Part shown: positions 16,101 through 24,014 of the stretch, in pieces
Layout: each line of letters begins with the position of its first letter
How positions within the stretch are numbered: position 1 is the stretch's first letter
Source: Mesorhizobium qingshengii
Lineage (GTDB): Bacteria; Pseudomonadota; Alphaproteobacteria; Rhizobiales; Rhizobiaceae
Reading direction: 5' to 3'
DNA: 64,000 nt
NCBI RefSeq assembly: GCF_027563465.1
Contig: NZ_JAPFQA010000011.1
Span: 124,001-188,000, forward strand
Translations under genes and position numbers: made by a program
Notes under the pieces: model-generated
What the model saw: the letters and a program-made list of their open reading frames with translations, nothing else
What the model was told of the DNA's origin: nothing
Database searches by the model: none

Positions 16101-17188
16101 GCGCGATCCACCTGCAGAACCTGGTCAAGAAATTCGGCGACTTCACCGCGCTGAAGACGATGGACCTCGCCATCGCCGACGGCGAGTTCATGGCGTTGCT
16201 CGGGCCGTCGGGCTGCGGCAAGTCGACGACGATGAACATGATCGCCGGCATGGAGGAGCCGACCGGCGGCAGGATCCTGTTCGGCGAACGGGACATGGCC
16301 GGCGTGCCGATGGGGCGGCGCGGTGTCGGCTTCGTTTTCCAGAACTATGCCATCTTCACCCATATGACGGTGCGCCAGAACCTCGCCTACGGACCGAGGA
16401 TGCGGGGCGCGGCGAAGGCCGAGATCGACCGCCGTGTTGGCGCCATCGCCGAAATGCTGCAGTTGACACCGCTGCTCGACCGCAAGGCCGACCGGCTGTC
16501 GGTCAATATCTTGCAGCGCGTGGCGATCGGCCGCTCGGCGATCATGGAGCCGGCGATCTTCCTGCTCGATGAACCGCTTTCCAATGTCGATGCCGCCTTC
16601 CGGGCTGTCATGCGGACCGAGCTGAAACAGTTGCAGCGCCAGTTCCGCCAGACCATGGTCTATGTCACCCACGACCAGCTCGAGGCGATGACCATGGCCG
16701 ACCGCATCGCGGTCATGGACCATGGCGTGCTGCAACAGGTCGGCACGCCGCTCGAGGTCTACAACGATCCGGCTAATGTCTTCGTCGCGCGCTTCATCGG
16801 CGCACCCGGCATGAATCTTCTCAAGGGCAGGCCGGCGGAGAGCGACCGGGGGCTGATCGTCGATCTCGGGCCCCTGGGCATCACGCCGCTGCTGCCGGGC
16901 GAGTTGGCGGCCGCACTGCGTGGCGCGCGCGGCGACGTGCTTTACGGATTTCGGCCGGAACAGGCCTTGCTGGTGCCAGATGGGCAGGGCCTGGCCATGC
17001 GGGTCAGCTTCGTCGAACGGATCGGTGCACGCACCATCGTTCATCTCGGCCAGGGCGAGGCTGCCGTGAAGACGGTGTTCGACAATGATGTCGGACTGGC
17101 GATCGGTGACGTCGCCGTCGTCGCCCCCGCCGCGTCGTCGGTGCGTATCTTCGACGCCGCTACCGGCCTTGCGATGAAGGCGGGTTGA
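16097..17188 (+). CDS. ABC transporter ATPase, partner 1 (altered signature motif)
   Basis: A 363-residue MalK/UgpC-type ATPase with a C-terminal TOBE-like regulatory domain. Walker A is GPSGCGKST, Q-loop FVFQNYAIF, Walker B FLLDEPLSNVDA, and H-loop YVTHDQLEAM. The signature motif, normally LSGGQ, is RLSVNILQRVAIG, so both glycines are lost. It is followed after 3 nt by a second, different ATPase gene that has a normal signature but an altered Walker B, so the two most likely form a heterodimer. A two-ATPase arrangement is known for the rhizobial glycerol transporter GlpSTPQV. Confidence 0.85.
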   Translation: MSAIHLQNLVKKFGDFTALKTMDLAIADGEFMALLGPSGCGKSTTMNMIAGMEEPTGGRILFGERDMAGVPMGRRGVGFVFQNYAIFTHMTVRQNLAYGPRMRGAAKAEIDRRVGAIAEMLQLTPLLDRKADRLSVNILQRVAIGRSAIMEPAIFLLDEPLSNVDAAFRAVMRTELKQLQRQFRQTMVYVTHDQLEAMTMADRIAVMDHGVLQQVGTPLEVYNDPANVFVARFIGAPGMNLLKGRPAESDRGLIVDLGPLGITPLLPGELAAALRGARGDVLYGFRPEQALLVPDGQGLAMRVSFVERIGARTIVHLGQGEAAVKTVFDNDVGLAIGDVAVVAPAASSVRIFDAATGLAMKAG

Positions 17189-17191
17189 GAC

Positions 17192-18268
17192 ATGGCTGAC
17201 ATCGTCTTTCGCAATGTGACCAAGCGCTACGGGGGCACGCTCGCCGTCGACGATGCCTCGTTCACCGTCAACGACAACGAGTTTTTCTGCTTCTTCGGGC
17301 CGCCGCTGTCGGGCAAGTCGACAATCCTTCGCCTGGTGCTCGGGCTGGAGACGCCGGACTCTGGAGACATCCTGATCGGCGGCAAGCTGGTCAACACGTT
17401 GTCGCCGGCCGGGCGCAACGTCGCGATGGTGTTCCAGAATCTGGCGCTGTTCCCGCATATGAGCGCACTCGACAATGTGCGCTTCCCCCTGGTCGAACGC
17501 GGGGTCGCCGAGGCCGAGATCGGAACGCGGGTCGCCGACGTGGCGGCGAAGCTGCATATCGGCCATATCCTGCACAAGCCGCCGGCGCAGCTTTCGGGTG
17601 GCGAGCGCCAGCGCGTGGCGATCGCGCGTGCCCTGGTGCGCGATCCCAATGCGTATCTGATGGACGATCCGATCTCGGCGCTTGACGCCAGGCTGCGCGA
17701 GGAGACGCGGGTCGAGCTGAAGCGCATCCAGCGCGAGCTCGGCAAGACGCTGATCTATGTCACGCATGACCAGGAAGAGGCGATGTCGGTCGCCGACCGC
17801 ATCGCCATCCTGGAGCATGGCAGGATCAGGCAGATCGGCGCGCCGGCCGAAATCTACGACCGCCCGGCCAGCACCTATGTGGCGCGGCTGCTCGGCTCGC
17901 CGATGATGAACATCCTGAAATCGGCGCGCGGCGAGGGCGGCGTCGAGGCTGCCGAAGGCACGATCCGCATTGCCGACAAGACGGCTCCCGCCGATGCCGT
18001 CGAGATCGGGCTCAGGCCGGAGGATATAAAGGTCAGACCGTGGGTGGACGGGGGCAGGGCGGACGGGGCGTCAAGCCGCCCGGCTCGGGTGTTCGAGGTC
18101 GAGCCGCTCGGCGGCTACACCGTGGTGACGCTCGAAGCCGGGCAGGCGCGGCTGAAGGCACTGTTGCGCGGCCAGCCCGACATCAGGCCCGATGCGATGG
18201 TGGCGATATCCTGCGAGCCGGCCAGAGTGCATTATTTCGGACAGAGCGGGGGAGCGCTGGCACGATGA
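17192..18268 (+). CDS. ABC transporter ATPase, partner 2 (Walker B Glu replaced by Asp)
   Basis: A 358-residue MalK-type ATPase. Walker A is the unusual but valid GPPLSGKST, signature LSGGERQRVAIAR is canonical, and H-loop VTHDQEEAM is intact. The Walker B region reads AYLMDDPISALDA: the catalytic glutamate that normally follows the Mg-binding aspartate is an aspartate. The C-terminus (~residues 235-358) is a TOBE domain (VEIGLRPEDIKVR). It complements partner 1, which has a good Walker B but a poor signature. Stop overlaps a weak ATG, but the next gene probably starts at 18304. Confidence 0.85.
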   Translation: MADIVFRNVTKRYGGTLAVDDASFTVNDNEFFCFFGPPLSGKSTILRLVLGLETPDSGDILIGGKLVNTLSPAGRNVAMVFQNLALFPHMSALDNVRFPLVERGVAEAEIGTRVADVAAKLHIGHILHKPPAQLSGGERQRVAIARALVRDPNAYLMDDPISALDARLREETRVELKRIQRELGKTLIYVTHDQEEAMSVADRIAILEHGRIRQIGAPAEIYDRPASTYVARLLGSPMMNILKSARGEGGVEAAEGTIRIADKTAPADAVEIGLRPEDIKVRPWVDGGRADGASSRPARVFEVEPLGGYTVVTLEAGQARLKALLRGQPDIRPDAMVAISCEPARVHYFGQSGGALAR

Positions 18269-18303
18269 TTGCTGCCGCGAGGAAAGACTTTCGGGAGGAT
18301 AAC

Positions 18304-19389
18304 ATGGCAGGCAAAGGCTTCGAGCCGGACGTGACGGTCCGCACAAAGGAATACAGGATCGGCTGCGTCGGCGCCGGCATGATCATGGCCGAGTGCCATC
18401 TCGCCGCTTACAGGCAAGCCGGATTCCCGGTGGTGGCGATCGCCTCGCGGACCAAGGCCAATGCCGAGAAGGTGGCGACGCGCTGGGGCATTCCGACGGT
18501 CCACGACAGGCCGGAGCAGCTGATCGAGGACACCAATGTCGAGATCATCGACCTTGCCTTTCCGCCCGACCAGCAGCCGGCGCTGATCCGCCATGCGCTG
18601 AAGCAGAAGCACATCAAGGCGATCCTGGCGCAAAAGCCATTGGCGCTGTCGGTCGAGGAAGCGGTCAAGTTGCGTGACGAGGCGGCGAAGGCCGGCAAGA
18701 TCCTGTCCGTCAACCAGAACATGCGCTACGACCAGTCGATGCGCGTGCTGAAGCAGATCATCGACAGCGGCGCGCTCGGCGACATTGTCTTCGCGCAGAT
18801 CGACATGCACGCCATCCCGCACTGGCAGCCCTTCCTCGAGGATTACGACCGGCTGACGCTCGCCAATATGAGCGTGCATCACCTCGATGTGCTGCGCTTC
18901 CTGTTCGGCGACCCGGATGAAATCACGACGCTGACGCGCAAGGATCCGCGCACGAAATTCGACCATTCCGACGGCATCACCGTCTCGACGCTGCGATTCC
19001 CGTCTGGCGTGCTCGCCGTGTCGCTGGAGGATGTGTGGTCCGGGCCGCGCCAGGACGGCTACAATGACGACCAGCACATCAACTGGCGCGTCGACGGCAC
19101 CAAGGGCGTCGCCAAGGGCACGATCGGCTGGCCGACAGGCTCCGCGTCGACGCTGACCTACGCTTCGACCGAGACCACCGACGGCAAATGGATGACGCCC
19201 AGCTGGGACACGATGTGGTTCCCGCATGCCTTCATTGGCGTGATGGAGCAGCTCCAGCACGCGGTGAAGACCGGCACGCCGCCGGCGCTGTCGGTCGCCG
19301 ACAACGTCAAGACCATGGCGCTTGTGGAGGCGGGTTACCGCTCGATCGACGAGGGCCGAACGGTCAGGCTTTCCGAAATCGCCATCTGA
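18304..19389 (+). CDS. Gfo/Idh/MocA-family dehydrogenase
   Basis: A 361-residue NAD(P)-dependent sugar/polyol dehydrogenase. The Rossmann start is YRIGCVGAGMIMAECHLAAY; the family motif EKP is replaced by QKP in ILAQKPLALSVEEAVKLRDE; a typical domain-2 stretch is HLDVLRFLFGDPDEI. GGGAGG 5 nt upstream of ATG 18304 fixes the start; an ATG at 18265 lacks one. It is expected to oxidise or reduce a hydroxyl of the imported sugar or cyclitol. The Glu-to-Gln change in the EKP motif leaves the key Lys in place. Confidence 0.85.
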   Translation: MAGKGFEPDVTVRTKEYRIGCVGAGMIMAECHLAAYRQAGFPVVAIASRTKANAEKVATRWGIPTVHDRPEQLIEDTNVEIIDLAFPPDQQPALIRHALKQKHIKAILAQKPLALSVEEAVKLRDEAAKAGKILSVNQNMRYDQSMRVLKQIIDSGALGDIVFAQIDMHAIPHWQPFLEDYDRLTLANMSVHHLDVLRFLFGDPDEITTLTRKDPRTKFDHSDGITVSTLRFPSGVLAVSLEDVWSGPRQDGYNDDQHINWRVDGTKGVAKGTIGWPTGSASTLTYASTETTDGKWMTPSWDTMWFPHAFIGVMEQLQHAVKTGTPPALSVADNVKTMALVEAGYRSIDEGRTVRLSEIAI

Positions 19390-19444
19390 TCACCGCAGCT
19401 GAAACACCAGACAACTGAATCGCTTACAGGGAGGAATTCACACC

Positions 19445-20359
19445 ATGATGCAGGCAGGTATTTTCACGGGCTATTTCCCGTACGGTCTCGAAGAGACGGC
19501 GAAGAAGATCCGCGGGCTCGGTTTCAACACAGTGCAGCTCGACCTGCACTTCAGGGATGTCGACCTGTCGGCCGGCCAGATCACCAGGGACAAGGCGAAG
19601 AAGGTGCGCGACGTCTTCCGCGATAACAACCTGCCAATCTGCTGCGTGTCGGGCTACACCAACATCATTCACCCCGACAAGACCGAGCGCGACAAGCGCG
19701 TCGGCTACTTGAAGGAGATCATCCGCAACGCCCGCCATTTCGGCTCGCCTTACGTGATCTCGGAAACCGGCACGTACAACACCGAATCAGACTGGGTGCA
19801 TCACCCCAAGAACAAGACCGAGGAAGGATTCGAGGAATGCCGCAAGGTGATCGCCGACCTCGCCCAGACAGCCTATGATCACGGCGCGGTGTTCCTGCTC
19901 GAGACCTATGTCAACAACGTCGTCGGCTCGGTCGAAGAGACGGTGAAGATGTTCGCGCAGGTCGACCATCCCGGCCTCGGCCTGCTGATGGACCCGACCA
20001 ACTATTTCGAGACGCACAACATCGACCGCATGGATCAGATCCTGAACCAGGTGTTCGACACGCTGACCGACAAGATCAGGATCGCCCACGCCAAGGACGT
20101 CAAGCGCTCGGGCAGCGACAAATCGGAGAAGCATGCCGATATCGGGGACGAGGACGCACTGGAAAGCCACACCTTCCGCGGTGTCGGCGAGATCGAGCTG
20201 CCGGCGCCTGGCCTCGGCTCGCTGAACTACGACCTCTATCTTCAGCGGCTGGCGCAGAAGCATCCGAACATCCCGGTCATCATCGAGCATCTGTCGGAAG
20301 ACGACGTGCCGCGCGCCAAGAAGTTCCTCGACGGGAAGTTCCGCGCCAACGGCCTGTGA
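19445..20359 (+). CDS. Xylose-isomerase-like TIM-barrel sugar isomerase/epimerase
   Basis: A 304-residue AP-endonuclease-2 family (IolE/MocC-like) protein. The barrel strands carry conserved metal-site regions: FNTVQLDLHF, YVISETGTYN, FLLETYVNN, GLLMDPTNYF, IAHAKDVKR and VIIEHLSEDDV, giving the usual Glu-Asp-His-Glu metal set. GGGAGGAATTC lies just upstream of ATG 19445. With the dehydrogenase before it, it probably converts a keto-sugar or keto-cyclitol. Confidence 0.85.
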   Translation: MMQAGIFTGYFPYGLEETAKKIRGLGFNTVQLDLHFRDVDLSAGQITRDKAKKVRDVFRDNNLPICCVSGYTNIIHPDKTERDKRVGYLKEIIRNARHFGSPYVISETGTYNTESDWVHHPKNKTEEGFEECRKVIADLAQTAYDHGAVFLLETYVNNVVGSVEETVKMFAQVDHPGLGLLMDPTNYFETHNIDRMDQILNQVFDTLTDKIRIAHAKDVKRSGSDKSEKHADIGDEDALESHTFRGVGEIELPAPGLGSLNYDLYLQRLAQKHPNIPVIIEHLSEDDVPRAKKFLDGKFRANGL

Positions 20360-20417
20360 TGATCGGTTGCGGTGCCGGTTGAAGGGACGACAGTGACGTG
20401 AATGAAGCGGCCGTGAC

Positions 20418-21599
20418 ATGGTAGAACTCTACGGCAAGACGCTTTCGCGCCGGCAGGTCCGGGAACGCTCGGGCATGCTGTCGCAATTCGCCGGCGTGCG
20501 GCTGATGACACTGAGTGACGGGGTGGAGCGCGGCATCCGCATGCTCGAGTTCCGTACCGGCTCCGGCCTGCGCTTCACCGCGCTGGTCGACCGGGCGCTG
20601 GATGTCGCCGACTGCGACTACAAGGGCCAGGCGATCGGCTGGCATTCGCCGAGCGGCTTTCGCCATCCGGGCCTGCACGACTATGAAGGGGAAGGGGGGC
20701 TGGCCTGGGCACGCTCCTTTTCCGGCCTGCTTGTCACCTGCGGCCTCGACCACATACTGGGCCGGGAAGAAGTGCCGGCCGATAGCTACACCTATCCGGG
20801 CAGGAAGACGGTGATCCATTCTCTACATGGCCGCGTCGGCACCATTCCCGCACGGCTGACCGGCTATGGCGAGACCTGGGACGGCGACCACTGCGTGCTG
20901 TGGGCCGAAGGCATCGTTCAGCAGTCGGCCGTGTTCGGCGAAGACCTGCATCTCATCCGCCGTATCGAGGCCGATATCGGCGGCAACGAGATCCGGCTCT
21001 TCGACCGTGTCGTCAATCACGGCTTCAGCCGCACGCCGCATATGTATTTCTATCACGTCAATGTCAGCCATCCCCTGCTCGACGAGGGTTCGCGCTATCT
21101 GGCGCCGATCCGGGACGTTGTCTGGGCCGGCCATGATGGCGAGTGTTACCGGGCGCAAAAGGTCGGGTACCGCACCGCGCCGGCACCGCAGCTGGGTTTC
21201 AGCGAACAGGTCTGGCAGCATGAGATGACGGCCGATGCCAATGGGGAGGTGCCGGTCGCGCTGGTCAACGATCGCATCGGCCTTGGCTTCGAAGTGGTGA
21301 CGCGCAAGGAACAACTGCCTTGCGCCTATCAGTGGCAGAATTTCCAGGCGGGGCAGTATGCGCTGGGCATCGAACCTTCGACGCATCATGTGCTGGGCAA
21401 TCTCGCCGCGCGCGAACGCGACGAGATGATCTGGCTGGAGCATGGCGAGGGCCGCTCCTATGATGCGGTGTTCCGCGTTCTCGACGGCGCGAGCGAAATC
21501 GCCGCCTGCGAGCGGCGGATCGCGGCGATCGCGACGCAGCCGCAAGAGGATTACCCGGCGCCGTCCGGCAATTTTCCGACCTTGAGGAGCAGGCCGTGA
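20418..21599 (+). CDS. DUF4432 aldose-1-epimerase-like protein
   Basis: A 393-residue galactose-mutarotase-like beta-sandwich protein of the DUF4432 family. Segments such as GLRFTALVDRALDVADCDYK, GLDHILGREE, HSLHGRVGTIPARL, HMYFYHVNVSHPLLDEGSRY and LGIEPSTHHVLG are typical. The His and Glu in the last two match the positions of epimerase catalytic residues. It follows the isomerase by ~60 nt in the same operon and probably acts on the same sugar; no member of this family has a role I can name with certainty. Confidence 0.8.
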   Translation: MVELYGKTLSRRQVRERSGMLSQFAGVRLMTLSDGVERGIRMLEFRTGSGLRFTALVDRALDVADCDYKGQAIGWHSPSGFRHPGLHDYEGEGGLAWARSFSGLLVTCGLDHILGREEVPADSYTYPGRKTVIHSLHGRVGTIPARLTGYGETWDGDHCVLWAEGIVQQSAVFGEDLHLIRRIEADIGGNEIRLFDRVVNHGFSRTPHMYFYHVNVSHPLLDEGSRYLAPIRDVVWAGHDGECYRAQKVGYRTAPAPQLGFSEQVWQHEMTADANGEVPVALVNDRIGLGFEVVTRKEQLPCAYQWQNFQAGQYALGIEPSTHHVLGNLAARERDEMIWLEHGEGRSYDAVFRVLDGASEIAACERRIAAIATQPQEDYPAPSGNFPTLRSRP

Positions 21600-21675
21600 T
21601 GTCGATGACGAGCCCATGCCGCGGCGAATGGCAGGTTGTGGATCAGCCTGCCCGATCTACTGTCCGGAGGCCATG

Positions 21676-22767
21676 ATGACGGCTGGCAAGACGAAGCGCG
21701 ACTACAGCCTGGTCGGTGAAAGCACGCGGATCGCGATCGAGACCGGGCTGGCCTCGGCGGAATGGTATCACACCGATGTCCCGCGCAAGGCGATGAAGGA
21801 GCTGATGCAGCGCTCCGACGGCCCGGCGATCCGCGACACGCTGATCTGGATCGTTGCCATATTGGCTTCCGCCGCCGGAATCGTCTGGTTCTGGGGCACG
21901 TGGTGGGTCGTGCCGTTCCTGTTCGTCTACGGCGTGCTCTACGGTTCCTCGAGCGACTCGCGCTGGCACGAATGCAGCCACGGCACCGCTTTCCGCACAC
22001 GCTGGATGAACGACGTGGTCTACCAGATCGCCAGCTTCATGCTGATGCGCAATCCCGTGCAATGGCGCTGGAGCCATGCCCGCCACCACACCGATACGAT
22101 CATCGTCGGCCGCGACGCCGAGATCGCCGTCATGCGCCCGCCAGACCTCTTGAAGGCGGCGTTGGCCTTCACTGGCATCCTCGATTTCCGCTATTCACTG
22201 CCGATTCTGGTGCGCCAGGCGTTCGGCAGACTGTCGGACGACGAGAAGAGCTATATTCCCGAGATGGAGCAGGGCAAGGCGGTTGTCGCGGCCCGTTGGC
22301 ACATCGCCATCTACATCGCAACGATTGCGCTGGCGCTCTACACGCGCTCGTGGCTGCCGCTGGTGCTGATTGGCCTGCCACGCCTTTACGGCACCTGGCA
22401 CATGGTGACGACCGGCCTGCTGCAGCATATCGGACTCGCCGACAATGTCGTCGACCACCGGCTCAACACGCGCACCGTCTACATGAACCCGATCAGCCGG
22501 TTCATCTACTGGAACATGAACTATCATGTAGAGCACCACATGTTCCCGATGGTGCCATATCACGCGCTGCCCAGGCTGCACGAACTGATCAAGCACGATC
22601 TGCCGCGGCCCAACCCGTCGATGTGGCATGCCTATCGCGAGGTCTGGCCGGTCCTGCTCAGGCAGCTGAAATACGAGGACTATTACCTCAAGCGCGAATT
22701 GCCGCCGACGGCCAGGCCCTATCGTGGCGAATTCCACAAGGTCGATATGTCGGCGGCCGCCGAGTAG
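21676..22767 (+). CDS. Fatty-acid-desaturase-fold oxygenase, MocD-like
   Basis: A 363-residue membrane di-iron protein. It has three histidine boxes, HECSHG, HARHH and HVEHH (the last in YHVEHHMFPMVPYHALPRLH), and four hydrophobic segments. It is followed by a Rieske ferredoxin, exactly as MocD and MocE are paired in rhizopine (3-O-methyl-scyllo-inosamine) catabolism, where they form an O-demethylating oxygenase. CGGAGG 5 nt before ATG 21676 supports this start over ATG 21673. I infer hydroxylation or demethylation of the transported compound; a lipid substrate is the alternative. Confidence 0.75.
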   Translation: MTAGKTKRDYSLVGESTRIAIETGLASAEWYHTDVPRKAMKELMQRSDGPAIRDTLIWIVAILASAAGIVWFWGTWWVVPFLFVYGVLYGSSSDSRWHECSHGTAFRTRWMNDVVYQIASFMLMRNPVQWRWSHARHHTDTIIVGRDAEIAVMRPPDLLKAALAFTGILDFRYSLPILVRQAFGRLSDDEKSYIPEMEQGKAVVAARWHIAIYIATIALALYTRSWLPLVLIGLPRLYGTWHMVTTGLLQHIGLADNVVDHRLNTRTVYMNPISRFIYWNMNYHVEHHMFPMVPYHALPRLHELIKHDLPRPNPSMWHAYREVWPVLLRQLKYEDYYLKRELPPTARPYRGEFHKVDMSAAAE

Positions 22768-22806
22768 TTTGAAGGGCCGCACAGGCTGGACCACGAGGAG
22801 ACGTAA

Positions 22807-23118
22807 ATGACCGACTGGGTAGAGGCGTGCGCCGTGAGCGACGTCGACGAGGAGGACGTCATCCGCTTCGACCATGGCGGACGAACCTTTGCCATCTATC
22901 GCAGCCCGGATGACGAGTTCTTCGCCACCGACGGGTACTGCACGCATGAGAAGGCGCATCTGGCCGACGGCCTGGTGATGGACGACATCATCGAATGCCC
23001 CAAGCACAATGGCCGCTTCAACTACAAGACAGGTGCCGCCAAGGGCGCGCCGGTCTGCGTCAACCTCAAGACCTATCCAGTGAAGATCGAAGCTGGCAAG
23101 GTCATGGTTGAGATCTAG
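22807..23118 (+). CDS. Rieske [2Fe-2S] ferredoxin, MocE-like
   Basis: A 103-residue soluble Rieske protein. The two cluster-binding motifs are C45-T-H47 (GYCTHEKAHL) and C64-P-K-H67 (IECPKHNGRF), the normal CxH...CxxH set. It probably passes electrons to the preceding desaturase-fold oxygenase. GAGGAGA lies just upstream of the ATG. A MocF-like ferredoxin reductase is not found in the window, so the reductase must be encoded elsewhere. Confidence 0.85.
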   Translation: MTDWVEACAVSDVDEEDVIRFDHGGRTFAIYRSPDDEFFATDGYCTHEKAHLADGLVMDDIIECPKHNGRFNYKTGAAKGAPVCVNLKTYPVKIEAGKVMVEI

Positions 23119-23166
23119 AGCATGATCCCGAAAAGCGGGAACCAGTTTTCGGGAGCGATCACGCTC
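23118..23166. repeat. Rhizobial intergenic palindrome (GATC-CCGAAAA type)
   Basis: The 49-nt sequence starts GAGCATGATCCCGAAAA and ends TTTTCGGGAGCGATCACGCTC with a short centre, an imperfect dyad. Elements of this form are scattered in great numbers between genes of Rhizobium and Mesorhizobium. It begins on the last base of the Rieske gene's stop codon and may act as a transcript 3' end. The downstream PanB-like gene has its own ribosome site. Confidence 0.75.
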
Positions 23167-23207
23167 AAACAACACCTGCGGCCGCAGCCCAATCAACAAG
23201 AGGAACC

Positions 23208-24014
23208 ATGCCGATGAGCCGAAAGAGACCGACCGTCGCGGACCTACGCGCCATGAAGGGCAAGCGCCAGCTGACCATGCTGCGCGTGCTGACGATGGAC
23301 GAGGCGGAGGCCGCCGAGCGGGCAGGGGTCGACATCGTCTCGGTGCCGCCCGAACTGGTGCTGAACCCGCAATACCGCGATGCGGCGCCCAGCCTGTTCA
23401 CCATGCCGGGCGAGAACTTTTTCGAGATCGGCACATCAGACGATTTCGTGCGCTGGGCATTCCGGCTCTACAAGGCCAGCGCCGACGCGGTCTATTGCAG
23501 CGCCGGCTACGCCACCATCAAGCGGATGGCGGACGACGCCATCCCGGTCATCGGCCATGTCGGGCTGATCCCGTCGCGCGCCACCTGGACAGGCGGCTTC
23601 AAGGCGGTCGGCAAGACCGCCGCCGCCGCCATGCAGGTCTTCGAGGCGGTCAAGCAACTGGAGGCCGCCGGCGCCATCGGCGCCGAGATCGAAGTGGTGC
23701 CGGTCGAGGTGGCGAAAGCGATCTCGGAGCGCACCTCGCTGATCATGCTGTCGATGGGAGCGGGCACCGGCTGCGACGCGCAATATCTGTTCGCCGACGA
23801 CATTCTTGGTCAGAATCGAGGCCACATGCCTCGCCACTCGAAGGTCTATCGCAACTTCGCGGCCGAATACGACCGGCTGCAAGCGGAGCGGGTGGCGGCA
23901 TTCTCCGAATATGTCGCCGACGTCAACAGCGGCGCCTATCCCGAGGACAGGCACGTCGTGCACATGGACCCAACCGAGCTACACCTGTTTCTGGACAAGG
24001 TCGGCCGGGGCTAG
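23208..24014 (+). CDS. Ketopantoate hydroxymethyltransferase (PanB)-like protein lacking metal ligands
   Basis: A 268-residue PanB-superfamily TIM barrel. It aligns with PanB in PVIGHVGLIPSRATWTGGFK (PanB: GHLGLTPQ...GGYK), VVPVEVAKAI (catalytic Glu region) and MGAGTGCDAQYLFADDILG. But the PanB VGDS motif (Mg-binding Asp) is VPPE and the VKIEGG motif (Lys, Glu) is VYCSAG, so it is unlikely to make ketopantoate. Its place at the end of the moc-like operon suggests a catabolic C1 or aldol-type role. The last 36 nt overlap the convergent lyase homologue. Confidence 0.75.
   Translation: MPMSRKRPTVADLRAMKGKRQLTMLRVLTMDEAEAAERAGVDIVSVPPELVLNPQYRDAAPSLFTMPGENFFEIGTSDDFVRWAFRLYKASADAVYCSAGYATIKRMADDAIPVIGHVGLIPSRATWTGGFKAVGKTAAAAMQVFEAVKQLEAAGAIGAEIEVVPVEVAKAISERTSLIMLSMGAGTGCDAQYLFADDILGQNRGHMPRHSKVYRNFAAEYDRLQAERVAAFSEYVADVNSGAYPEDRHVVHMDPTELHLFLDKVGRG

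Noticed and set aside
16001..17818. 605-aa open frame opposite the two ATPase genes
   Set aside because: Shadow of two well-supported ATPases; His/Arg/Asp-rich composition and no motifs.
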